Shown piece by piece: positions 7,259 through 15,398 of a DNA stretch of 21,004 bases. Both the position numbers and the translations under genes were made by a program. Position 1 is the first letter of the stretch; each line of letters begins with the position of its first letter. The notes below the pieces were generated by a model. It saw nothing but the letters and a program-made list of their open reading frames with translations, made no database searches and was not told where the DNA came from. The DNA comes from CAYSBE01 sp044337585 (GTDB lineage Bacteria; Bacteroidota; Bacteroidia; UKL13-3), in the NCBI GenBank assembly GCA_044337585.1, contig JBIINH010000017.1, forward strand, positions 1-21,004, written 5' to 3'.

Positions 7259-9148
7259 TTATGCGACTCCTAGGAAACGCTTGATAGCACTGAACATAAC
7301 TACACCAACCGGTTCAGATACAGTTTTTTTGCCTACTTCAAATCTTTCAGGATTTGGCTCTTGCATTTCATCAGTTTGCCCTTCATCAGGAATATTTTGT
7401 GGAATAAAATCGTCTGGAGCTCCTGGTTTACTGTAGTCATATGCCCAACGGTACACGTGTGGAATTTCTCCTGGCCAGTTTCCATGCAGGTGTTCAACTG
7501 GAGCTGTCCACTCTAATGTATTTGATTTCCATGGATTTTGTTCAGCACGCTTACCTTTGAAAATACTGTAGAAGAAGTTGAACAAGAAAATTACTTGAGC
7601 AAAACCACCAATGATTGCCGCTATTGTTATGAACTGGTTCATATCAATAAACACATTAAATTGATCGTAAGCAGTATTTGCATAATACCTACGAGGTACA
7701 CCTGCTAGCCCTAAAAAGTGCATAGGGAAAAATACACAGTATGCAGAGATAAATGTAAGCCAGAAATGCGCATAACCCAATGAATTGCTCATCATTTTGC
7801 CAAACATTTTAGGGAACCAGTGGTAGATACCACTCATCATACCAAAAATCGCAGCACTACCCATTACAAGGTGAAAGTGTGCTACTACGAAGTATGTATC
7901 GTGGAGGTTGATATCCAATGCAGCATTACCCAACCAAATTCCGGTAAGACCACCTGAAATGAAGAATGAAACTAAACCTATGGCAAACAACATAGCAGGA
8001 GTGAGTCTTAAATTTCCTTTCCATAATGTTGCCAAATAATTAAATGTTTTTACCGCTGAAGGTACAGCGATGATGAGTGTTCCCAACATAAATACTGAAC
8101 CAAGGAATGGATTCATACCTGTGATAAACATATGGTGTCCCCAAACGATAAATGAAAGGAATCCAATTGCTAGAATGGAACCAATCATGGCTCTGTATCC
8201 GAAAATAGGTTTGCGGGAATTGGTTGCAATAACTTCAGAAGTTATACCTAAAGCAGGTAGAAGAATAATATAAACTTCTGGGTGACCCAAGAACCAAAAT
8301 AAATGTTGGTATAATACTGGTGAACCACCAACGCGTTCAATACCACCTGCTAAGTCTGCTGGGATATCAGACAAATAAAATGAGGTACCGAAACTGCGGT
8401 CCATGATTAAGAGCAAGCCTGCACCAAACAATACTGGGAATGACAATAATCCTAGAACAGCAGTAATTAAGAAAGCCCAAATTGTTAACGGAAGTCTTGT
8501 CATCTTCATTCCTCTGGTACGCATGTTAAGAACGGTGGTGATATAATTAATACCACCTAATAATGCTGAACCGATAAACAGAATGATAGCAACTAGCCAT
8601 AAAGTCATACCCGTACCTGAACCCGGAATTGCTTTTGGCAATGCTGAAAGGGGAGGATATACTGTCCAACCTGCTGAAGCTGGTCCGCCTTCTACAAATA
8701 GCGAGTAAGTCAACACGCAAGAAGAAGCAAAGAAAAACCAATAAGATAACATGTTCATAAATGGCGAAGCCATATCACGTGCACCAACCTGTAATGGAAT
8801 GAGTAGGTTACTAAATGTACCGCTCAATCCGGCTGTTAATACATAAAATACCATGATGGTACCGTGGATTGTGATTAAAGCAAGGTAAAAGTTGGGGTCT
8901 AATTTCCCGTCTTTGCCCCAACTGCCTAATATCGTTTCCAAAAAAGGAAATTTCATATCAGGATAAGCCAATTGAAGTCTGAAAATTAAAGACATGGCCA
9001 TGCCGAGCGTTCCCATGATGATACCTGTAATCAAAAATTGTTTAGCAATCATCTTGTGATCCATGCTAAACACGTACTTTGAAATGAAGGTTTCTTTGTG
9101 GTGACCATGATGTTCATCATGGCTGTGGTCAAGTGTGCTACTACTCAT
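7259..9148 (-). CDS. coxA: Cytochrome c oxidase subunit I
   Basis: 629-residue catalytic subunit of an A1-type heme-copper oxidase, reducing O2 to water and pumping protons. All expected residues are visible: heme a ligands His95 and His426, heme a3 ligand His424, CuB ligands His289, His338 and His339, the cross-linked Tyr293 and D-channel Glu291 in GHPEVY, D-channel entry Asp125 and Asn132, and K-channel Lys367. Twelve core helices are followed by a hydrophilic C-terminal tail with FxxxNPWKSNTLEWTAP. The extreme N terminus is His-rich (residues 8-17 hold six His). It lies 29 bp after coxB and is followed by heme A synthesis genes. Confidence 0.97.
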   Translation of the reverse strand: MSSSTLDHSHDEHHGHHKETFISKYVFSMDHKMIAKQFLITGIIMGTLGMAMSLIFRLQLAYPDMKFPFLETILGSWGKDGKLDPNFYLALITIHGTIMVFYVLTAGLSGTFSNLLIPLQVGARDMASPFMNMLSYWFFFASSCVLTYSLFVEGGPASAGWTVYPPLSALPKAIPGSGTGMTLWLVAIILFIGSALLGGINYITTVLNMRTRGMKMTRLPLTIWAFLITAVLGLLSFPVLFGAGLLLIMDRSFGTSFYLSDIPADLAGGIERVGGSPVLYQHLFWFLGHPEVYIILLPALGITSEVIATNSRKPIFGYRAMIGSILAIGFLSFIVWGHHMFITGMNPFLGSVFMLGTLIIAVPSAVKTFNYLATLWKGNLRLTPAMLFAIGLVSFFISGGLTGIWLGNAALDINLHDTYFVVAHFHLVMGSAAIFGMMSGIYHWFPKMFGKMMSNSLGYAHFWLTFISAYCVFFPMHFLGLAGVPRRYYANTAYDQFNVFIDMNQFITIAAIIGGFAQVIFLFNFFYSIFKGKRAEQNPWKSNTLEWTAPVEHLHGNWPGEIPHVYRWAYDYSKPGAPDDFIPQNIPDEGQTDEMQEPNPERFEVGKKTVSEPVGVVMFSAIKRFLGVA

Positions 9149-9177
9149 ATTTGATGTGTGTTTTTACTTTTTAACAA

Positions 9178-10653
9178 TTATTTACTTGCTAGGGTTTTGT
9201 CATTATTTTCAATAATCACTGCTTGTGGTGAAGTAGGCTGAATATCTTCAGGTTTGGTGCTCACTTCGATAAGTTTACTTTGTGTAGCCACCCATTGGTT
9301 GTAGTCAGATTCACTTACAACAACAACTTTCATTTTCATCCTGTAATGGGCACCACCGCATATTTTGTTACATAACAGGACGTAATCAAACTTAGGGTCG
9401 TTTTTCATCTTACGCATTTCTGCAGTGGTAATCGTTGGTTTAAATGTAAATTGTGTAGGTAATCCTGGTACCACGTTCATTTGGGCACGAAAATGTGGAA
9501 GCAATGCGGAGTGAATTACATCTTTTGCCCTGAATTTAAGTGAAACCGTTTTATTCACAGGTAAATATAATTCTTTGGTTACGATATCATCTTTTGCGGT
9601 TTGGTCAGTATATGGATTAACACCGAATGCATTTACAACACCAATCTGACGAAAATCTGCTGCACCAAGTTTGTTATCTGTTCCAGCATAGCGTGCATCC
9701 CATCCAAATTGGTATGCAAATAATTCAATATTTACTGCTTCATCATTTTTGGTATACATGATTTCATTCCATACCTTTAGTCCACGAACAACTAGAACCG
9801 TTAAAACAATTGCAGGAATGGCTGTCCATAATAATTCGAGTTTATGATTATCTGCATAATAAAGTGCTTTACTTGTCTTTGTTTCACGGTATCTATAACT
9901 GTACCAAAACAACAATATTTGGGTAATTACAAATACCACCCCGGTTAACACTAAAGTAATCATCAACATATTATCATAAACAATACCATGCTCAGAAGCT
10001 GGTTCATCAACATATACGGTTAGTTTGCTATGTGCATAAAATTCCCAAAAAGTAGCAGCTAAACCTACAATTAAGAAGACCAACATAAGTATGCCATTGG
10101 TTTTGCTCCAATTAATAATTGCTTTGCCTTGAATTTCTCCTAATTTTTGAAGTACCTCAACTACAAAATACAAAACAATAAATAATAGAGTCACATTGAT
10201 TATAATTAACCAATTGATTTTGCCACGCATTGTAGCCGATACTTCAACTGGAGCTGCGGTTGGTGTGTTTGTTCCCGAAGCAACTGCAGCAGCTGCGGGT
10301 TTTGTGCTTTCTGCTTTTACATATTCAATAATTGATTTGATTTGGTTGTCACTCAATTGTTCAAATGAAGTCATCACCAAACCATTATATTCGGTATTTA
10401 GTTGTGTGGCAATCGGGTCTCCCGATTTGATCATTTTTTGTGAATTCTTAATCCAACTAACTAGCCATTTTTCTTCTCTGCGGGTATGAACATCTTTAAG
10501 CGCAGGACCTACAATTTTTTCATTGATGGCATGACAAGAAACGCAATTAGCGTTAAATAATTTCTCCCCGTCTTCAGCTGTTTGTGCAGATGATGATAAC
10601 GAGATGAAAGCAACTAAAAAAATGGACTGGAGTAATCTGTTGGTGATTTTCAT
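9178..10653 (-). CDS. coxB: Cytochrome c oxidase subunit II with N-terminal cytochrome c domain
   Basis: 491-residue subunit II fusion. After a signal peptide (residues 1-23, ending SSSAQ) comes a mono-heme class I cytochrome c domain with CVSCH (Cys37, Cys40, His41) and probable axial Met94 in NGLVMTSF. An Ala/Thr/Pro-rich linker (about 117-140) leads to four helices (about 147-168, 187-206, 228-251, 273-290), two more than the classical two-helix subunit II. The CuA cupredoxin domain has His381, Cys428, Cys432, His436 and Met439 all present. The usual Glu between the two cysteines is Lys430. The cytochrome domain should pass electrons to CuA. It is the first gene of the cox operon, with a promoter candidate about 40-70 bp upstream of the start codon. 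Confidence 0.95.
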   Translation of the reverse strand: MKITNRLLQSIFLVAFISLSSSAQTAEDGEKLFNANCVSCHAINEKIVGPALKDVHTRREEKWLVSWIKNSQKMIKSGDPIATQLNTEYNGLVMTSFEQLSDNQIKSIIEYVKAESTKPAAAAVASGTNTPTAAPVEVSATMRGKINWLIIINVTLLFIVLYFVVEVLQKLGEIQGKAIINWSKTNGILMLVFLIVGLAATFWEFYAHSKLTVYVDEPASEHGIVYDNMLMITLVLTGVVFVITQILLFWYSYRYRETKTSKALYYADNHKLELLWTAIPAIVLTVLVVRGLKVWNEIMYTKNDEAVNIELFAYQFGWDARYAGTDNKLGAADFRQIGVVNAFGVNPYTDQTAKDDIVTKELYLPVNKTVSLKFRAKDVIHSALLPHFRAQMNVVPGLPTQFTFKPTITTAEMRKMKNDPKFDYVLLCNKICGGAHYRMKMKVVVVSESDYNQWVATQSKLIEVSTKPEDIQPTSPQAVIIENNDKTLASK

Positions 10654-10692
10654 TTTGATTAATTGATGATTGTTTTAAAAACAAAAAGTCTG

Positions 10693-10722
10693 CGAATATA
10701 AAAAAAGGTCAATACTTGCCAA
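10693..10722 (-). promoter_or_regulatory. Candidate promoter of the cox operon
   Basis: On the minus strand, TTGG (10722-10719), an 18-bp spacer and TATATTCG (10700-10693) approximate the Bacteroidota -33/-7 pattern (TTTG, about 19 bp, TAnnTTTG). They sit 40-70 bp upstream of coxB in the 133-bp gap behind the WD40 gene. Visual match only. Confidence 0.4.
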
Positions 10723-10786
10723 TAATTTGATAATATTTAGAATCACTTAAATTTATCATTAAATAAAACAATGTGAATAAACTGGT

Positions 10787-11878
10787 TTATTTACGGGGTG
10801 CGATGGTTTGGGGTTTTACTTGTGTTTTTGGAGCAACAAGCTCAGGTTGCTTTGCATTCTTGGTGGTGCTGTCTTGAGATAGGGGGGTGTTTGATGGTTG
10901 AATAACAGTAATATATGTTGGCCAAATGCGCAATCCATAGTCATTCCTATTGCGCAAAGTTGAGGCTGAAATGAGCTGGTTTGCAAACTTACTAAACACC
11001 ACACTTTTGATGTTTTCTCCTTCTGAAAGGATGTTAGCAATTAATTTTCCTGTTTCAACTTCCCAAACTTTTATACTGCCATCATTACATCCTGTTGCAG
11101 CAAATCGTGAATCACGGCTAAATGCAACTGCTTGCACTTTCCAGCAATCCACAGCTAGTTTGCGTAATTCTTTGCCTGTTTGTAAATCCCAAATGCGTGC
11201 AGTTTTATCATTCGATCCACTTATCATATATTTATTATTTGGGCTAATAGCGATATCATTTACCACATCGGTATGGCCTAGAAATGAGCGTGATACTTGC
11301 CAGCTTCCAATTGCATATTGCTTGATAGTTGGTTCGTTTCCTGATACGTACAAAGACCTGATATCATTGCTTTGCGCAAAGGCTGTAACGGCAAATATAT
11401 TATCTACTTTTTTAACTAATTTTCCTGTTTCTATATTCCAAAGGATAATTTGGCGGTCTTCACTTCCCGAAATTAAGAACCTTCTGCTTGGATCAATTAA
11501 AAGCGCGTTGATTTTGCCGGTATGTCCTTCAAACATTTTTTTAAACCGAAATATTGAATCCCACATGATAATGGTATTGTCATTTGAACCACTCATTAAT
11601 ACCCTTCCATCTCTGCTAAAGCACAATGCAGTAACTGGTGCAAGATGTCTATCTAATGTGGTCACAGCAGTTAAATTGCTATCGTTTTTATAGACTACTA
11701 CTTTGCGGTCCCAAGTGCCTGCAGCTATATAATCTGTTTGGATACCTTTGGTAAGACACAAAACATCATTGCCAATGCCGCTTAAAATGCTCATTGGCTT
11801 GTCAACAGTTTTTTGTGCAGATAGCTTATTGCATGTAATTACGGTTAGTAAAATGATTAATAAGGATGTTGTTTTCAT
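10787..11878 (-). CDS. Secreted WD40-repeat beta-propeller protein
   Basis: 363-residue protein with a signal peptide (MKTTSLLIILLTVITCNKLSAQ) and about six to seven WD40 repeats. Clear GH-WD units include GHTGKINAL...ISGSEDRQIILWN, GHTDVVNDIAI...ISGSNDKTARIWD and AVAFSRDSRF...DGSIKVWE. The last blade is irregular, and the Pro/Gln/Lys/Thr-rich C-terminal tail looks disordered. A TTG at 11887 could add three residues, but the ATG at 11878 gives a standard signal peptide. The cleavage site after LSAQ is more likely than a lipobox, since the residue before Cys is Thr. Probably a periplasmic or outer-membrane-associated scaffold; the partner is unknown. It lies upstream of, and on the same strand as, the cox operon with 133 bp between, and there is no evidence that it belongs to it. 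Confidence 0.85.
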   Translation of the reverse strand: MKTTSLLIILLTVITCNKLSAQKTVDKPMSILSGIGNDVLCLTKGIQTDYIAAGTWDRKVVVYKNDSNLTAVTTLDRHLAPVTALCFSRDGRVLMSGSNDNTIIMWDSIFRFKKMFEGHTGKINALLIDPSRRFLISGSEDRQIILWNIETGKLVKKVDNIFAVTAFAQSNDIRSLYVSGNEPTIKQYAIGSWQVSRSFLGHTDVVNDIAISPNNKYMISGSNDKTARIWDLQTGKELRKLAVDCWKVQAVAFSRDSRFAATGCNDGSIKVWEVETGKLIANILSEGENIKSVVFSKFANQLISASTLRNRNDYGLRIWPTYITVIQPSNTPLSQDSTTKNAKQPELVAPKTQVKPQTIAPRK

Positions 11879-11994
11879 AATTTTCAAACTTGGTAAAAAA
11901 ATGGTTCTTTATGAAATCATTTATGCTGCAAGTTGTTCACATCTTTTTCGTATTGTTGCCAATAACATTGTAATCAAAACCTATTTTACTGACT

Positions 11995-12870
11995 GTGAAG
12001 AAAAAAATCACATTTTTAATCAATCCCATTTCGGGAGGAATTGATAAAACATCATTTCCTAATTTGATAGATACATTCTTGAATAAGGATTTATTTAACT
12101 ACTCATTTACATTTAGCACATCACCTGCACACCTCGTAAAAATAGCAAAAGATGCTGCAGAAGAAGGCGTAGATTGCGTTGTTGCGGTTGGTGGTGATGG
12201 AACATTAAATAGTGTTGCCGCTGCGTTGGTTCATTCTCCTATAAATTTGGCGGTGGTACCCATGGGTTCTGGAAATGGATTGGCAAGACATTTGGGTATC
12301 TCAATGAATCCTGGTAAAGCCATTGCAACTATAAATCAATATAAGTCTGTTAAGATTGATTCGGGAATGGCAAACAATCAGTTTTTTATCAATGTAGCAG
12401 GAGCTGGTTTTGATGCCCATGTGAGCCAAAAGTTTGCCGAAGCTCCCCGCAGAGGTTTAATTACTTATGCAAAAATTTCAATCGGTGAGTTTGCTCGTTA
12501 TCCAAATGAAACATACGAATTGACCCTTGACGGACAAACTGTATCCCATGAAGCTTTTATTATATGTGTTGGCAATGGGTCTCAATATGGCAACAATGCT
12601 TATATCACACCAACTGCCGAAGTAAATGATGGCATGTTTAACATCACAGTTGTCAAGCCATTTCGCATCATTGATATGCCTATTTTGGCTTATGATTTGT
12701 TTGCCAAAAGAGTAAATAAGTCTTACTTAGCCAGTACGTTTACACCAAAATCAATTTTAATCAAACGTGCTTCAGCAGGTGTATTTAATATTGATGGCGA
12801 GCCTATTGAGATGGATCGTGATGTAGAAATAAAGATGTTGAGTGCTTCTGTCAATATCTTAGTACCATAA
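11995..12870 (+). CDS. Diacylglycerol/lipid kinase family protein (YegS/DgkB-like)
   Basis: 291-residue soluble lipid kinase of the DAGK catalytic-domain family (YegS, DgkB, BmrU), which phosphorylates diacylglycerol or a related lipid with ATP. The N-terminal FLINPISGG, the nucleotide-binding GGDGT motif (residues 66-70), the PMGSGNGLARHLGI segment and the C-terminal FNIDGEP are all present, so the enzyme looks complete. The start is a GTG at 11995 giving the usual KKKITFLINP N terminus; no better ATG is available. It is followed 15 bp later by the SUI1 gene, suggesting co-transcription. The natural lipid substrate cannot be told from sequence. Confidence 0.9.
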   Translation: MKKKITFLINPISGGIDKTSFPNLIDTFLNKDLFNYSFTFSTSPAHLVKIAKDAAEEGVDCVVAVGGDGTLNSVAAALVHSPINLAVVPMGSGNGLARHLGISMNPGKAIATINQYKSVKIDSGMANNQFFINVAGAGFDAHVSQKFAEAPRRGLITYAKISIGEFARYPNETYELTLDGQTVSHEAFIICVGNGSQYGNNAYITPTAEVNDGMFNITVVKPFRIIDMPILAYDLFAKRVNKSYLASTFTPKSILIKRASAGVFNIDGEPIEMDRDVEIKMLSASVNILVP

Positions 12871-12885
12871 TAATTACTTGTACAG

Positions 12886-13233
12886 ATGAGCAATAAAAAT
12901 AAAAACAAGTCAGGCATGGTCTATTCTACAGAGCCCGGATATGTATCTGATTCCCAATATAATTCAAATGAAACTACAGGCTTGCCGGCAGAAAAACAAA
13001 CAATGCGCATATTTTTGGATAGAAAACCGGGAGGTAAATTAGTTACCCGTGTTTCTGGATATCAAGGCAATGCAATTGAGTTTAGCGTGCTGGCTTCTGC
13101 ATTAAAAAAATTGTGTGGAGTAGGAGGAACCGTAAAAGATGAATCTATTTTAATACAGGGAGATCATCGAGATAAAGTAATTGTTTATTTGATTGAAAAC
13201 GGTTTTAAACAATCAAAAAAGGCAGGAGGCTAA
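12886..13233 (+). CDS. SUI1/eIF1-like translation initiation factor (YciH family)
   Basis: 115-residue bacterial SUI1-domain protein, related to E. coli YciH and eukaryotic eIF1, which acts on the small ribosomal subunit during start selection. The N-terminal 45 residues are low-complexity and polar. The SUI1 domain covers about 45-112, with RIFLDRKPGGKLVTRVSGY, the LKKLCGVGGTVKD turn, ILIQGDHRDKVIVYL and a C-terminal GFKQSKKAGG. The family is patchy in bacteria but common in Bacteroidota. It appears to form a two-gene unit with the upstream lipid kinase; no functional link is evident. Confidence 0.9.
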   Translation: MSNKNKNKSGMVYSTEPGYVSDSQYNSNETTGLPAEKQTMRIFLDRKPGGKLVTRVSGYQGNAIEFSVLASALKKLCGVGGTVKDESILIQGDHRDKVIVYLIENGFKQSKKAGG

Positions 13234-13263
13234 CATTAATTGTAATTTAATTAGTCAGATTTT

Positions 13264-13294
13264 TTTGAAAACGCACAGAGAATTGATAGTTTTA
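13264..13294 (+). promoter_or_regulatory. Candidate promoter of the two-component operon
   Basis: TTTG at 13264-13267, a 19-bp spacer and TAGTTTTA at 13287-13294 closely resemble the Bacteroidota consensus (TTTG, about 19 bp, TAnnTTTG). It lies 17 bp upstream of the response-regulator ATG, implying a short leader. Visual match only. Confidence 0.45.
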
Positions 13295-13310
13295 CGAAAA
13301 TTGTAATAGC

Positions 13311-13985
13311 ATGAAAATACTCGTAGTAGAAGATGAACCTAAAGTAGCATCCTTTATAAAACAAGGATTGGAGGAGCAACAAAACATAGTAGAAGTAATC
13401 ACCGAAGGAGCTGCTGGGCAAAAAAAAGCTATTGAGGGTGATTATGATGTTGTGGTTTTGGATGTGATGTTGCCAAAAGTTTCGGGTATAGATATTTGTA
13501 AAAATATGAGGGCTGCTGGAGTAGATACACCAGTGCTTATGCTTACAGCACTTAATACAACCAATGATAAAGTAACAGGATTCGATGCCGGGGCAGATGA
13601 TTACCTAGTAAAACCATTTGAATTTAAAGAACTCACCGCTCGCCTAAAAGCACTGGCCAAACGTAAGGTAAATGAACACAATAAAAACTTAGTTGCCTTA
13701 TCAGATTTAGTAGTAGACTTAGATGCCAAAGTAGTAAAGCGTGCAGGGAAATTATTGGAATTGACCCAAAAAGAATTTGAGTTATTGGTATACCTTCTCA
13801 AAAATCAAAATAAAGTAATATCAAGAATTGATATCTCTCAAGAAGTTTGGGATATTGATTTTGATACTCGCACCAATGTGATTGATGTTTATATAAATTT
13901 TCTTCGCAAAAAAGTAGATAAAGATCATGCAACTAAACTGATTCACACCGTGGTGGGAATGGGGTATGTGATGAAAGAATCGTAA
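13311..13985 (+). CDS. OmpR/PhoB-family response regulator
   Basis: 224-residue DNA-binding response regulator. The receiver domain (residues 1-115) has the acidic pair Glu7/Asp8, the phosphoacceptor Asp51 in VVVLDVMLP, Thr79 and Lys101 (DYLVKPFE). The winged-helix trans_reg_C domain (about 130-222) includes LTQKEFELLVYLLKNQNKVISR and NVIDVYINFLRKKVD...TVVGMGYV. It is followed six bases later by its cognate sensor kinase, and a good promoter match lies just upstream. Regulon unknown; nothing in the window is an obvious target. Confidence 0.95.
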   Translation: MKILVVEDEPKVASFIKQGLEEQQNIVEVITEGAAGQKKAIEGDYDVVVLDVMLPKVSGIDICKNMRAAGVDTPVLMLTALNTTNDKVTGFDAGADDYLVKPFEFKELTARLKALAKRKVNEHNKNLVALSDLVVDLDAKVVKRAGKLLELTQKEFELLVYLLKNQNKVISRIDISQEVWDIDFDTRTNVIDVYINFLRKKVDKDHATKLIHTVVGMGYVMKES

Positions 13986-13991
13986 TAGAAA

Positions 13992-15398
13992 ATGTTTGGC
14001 AAAACAAAACTGTCTTTAAGCATTCGATACAAATTAATCATCGGATTTGTTGGAGTTTTTGTATGTACATTACTGGCATATAGCTTAATCATCTTAGGTT
14101 TTTACAATAAACATAGGCAACAGACCTATTTTAATAGGCTTACAGAAAATGCTACGTTACTAGCTCAGAACGTAGTTGATTATTCTTCTAATAACCAATC
14201 ATTATCAGGAATATTTAACACAGACAATGCTGCTCGACTAAGGTTTGCACCCGGGCAAGCTTTTATTATGCTTAATGAGTCTTATGATACTGTTTTTACT
14301 TTCAATACGGTGAATTTTCCAAACTATAGCCTCACTAGAAAAGATTTATTAAAAAATATTACTGGTGCAGTCAATGATACGCAGGTGGTGGCCTTTAAGT
14401 TGGATTATAATAATAAACGTCTGTTTATTATCGCCTCGGGATTTAATGATATTGGTATTGAGCGTTACGTTTTTCTGAAAAAAATCACCATTTATTATAC
14501 CTTGTTTTGTATCATATTGGTCATCATCGTAAGTTATTTTTATTCCGAAATTATTTTACTGCCATTACGAAAGATGCTGTTCATCATCAATACGATTACA
14601 GATAAGAACTTGAATAAAAGGCTTGAAATTACTCTAAACAACGATGAAATAGACAAGTTGGGCAACACCTTTAATGAGATGCTTGATAGGTTGGAAAAGT
14701 CATTTCTGTTGGAGAAAAAATTTGTTTCGCATGCAGCACATGAATACCGCACCCCGCTAACTACCATTAAAGGGCAAATTGAAGTAGCTTTGATGAGTGA
14801 TCGCTCGGTTGATTACTATAAGAGTTTATTGCTTTCTATCAATGATGATATCGATCGTTTATCTGGATTGCAGCGTGCATTAAGCGATTTGATGAGGGTA
14901 AGTGTTAGAAATGTTGCTACCGATTTTCGGTTTGTGCCGTTTGTTGAAATCGTTGCAGATGCCAGAGATTCTGTTTTAAAAGCAAATAAGCAATTTGCCA
15001 TCTCACTTGTCATCAATGAGTATCCTGAAGATCCAGACTTGTCAGTAGTGCATGGTGACCAAAACCTACTGCGATCTGCTTTAATGAACCTCATGGACAA
15101 TGCATGTAAATACTCGGCAGATAAAAAATGTGTGGTAGTTGTTTCATTTGAAAACAAGCATATAAAAGTAGAGGTAATAGATAAAGGACAAGGAATAAGT
15201 GAGGTAGAAGTTAAAATGGTGTTCGAACCTTTTTACAGGTCAGCAGATAATACGCCCACAGTTCATGGTTATGGAGTTGGTTTATCATTGGTAAAGCGTA
15301 TTGTAGAGATTCACAATTCAATTATTCAAGTAGATTCAGAACTTGGGGTTGGTTCTAAATTTACATTTATCATCCCAAGTACAAAATTTAGTCATTAA
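13992..15398 (+). CDS. Sensor histidine kinase (HAMP-HisKA-HATPase_c)
   Basis: 468-residue membrane histidine kinase. The first transmembrane helix (about 14-36) is followed by a periplasmic sensor region of about 125 residues without a domain I recognise. A second helix (about 161-183) leads to a HAMP segment (about 185-237), HisKA with phosphorylated His250 in HAAHEYRTPLTTIKG, and a HATPase domain with N-box NLMDNACKYS, G1 DKGQGIS, F-box FEPFYR and G2 GYGVGLSLVKRIVEIH. All catalytic boxes are present. It pairs with the response regulator six bases upstream. Its stop codon overlaps, on the opposite strand, the stop codon of the DUF5522 gene. The stimulus is unknown. Confidence 0.95.
   Translation: MFGKTKLSLSIRYKLIIGFVGVFVCTLLAYSLIILGFYNKHRQQTYFNRLTENATLLAQNVVDYSSNNQSLSGIFNTDNAARLRFAPGQAFIMLNESYDTVFTFNTVNFPNYSLTRKDLLKNITGAVNDTQVVAFKLDYNNKRLFIIASGFNDIGIERYVFLKKITIYYTLFCIILVIIVSYFYSEIILLPLRKMLFIINTITDKNLNKRLEITLNNDEIDKLGNTFNEMLDRLEKSFLLEKKFVSHAAHEYRTPLTTIKGQIEVALMSDRSVDYYKSLLLSINDDIDRLSGLQRALSDLMRVSVRNVATDFRFVPFVEIVADARDSVLKANKQFAISLVINEYPEDPDLSVVHGDQNLLRSALMNLMDNACKYSADKKCVVVVSFENKHIKVEVIDKGQGISEVEVKMVFEPFYRSADNTPTVHGYGVGLSLVKRIVEIHNSIIQVDSELGVGSKFTFIIPSTKFSH

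Noticed and set aside
10776..10791. Palindrome AATAAAC-TG-GTTTATT at the end of the WD40 gene as a terminator
   Set aside because: It overlaps the stop codon, is AT-rich with an impossibly small loop unless pairs are opened, and has no following U-tract.
10950..11693. 247-codon plus-strand open frame opposite the WD40 gene
   Set aside because: It is antisense to a well-supported WD40 propeller, its composition is that of a reverse-complement shadow, and it has no domain.
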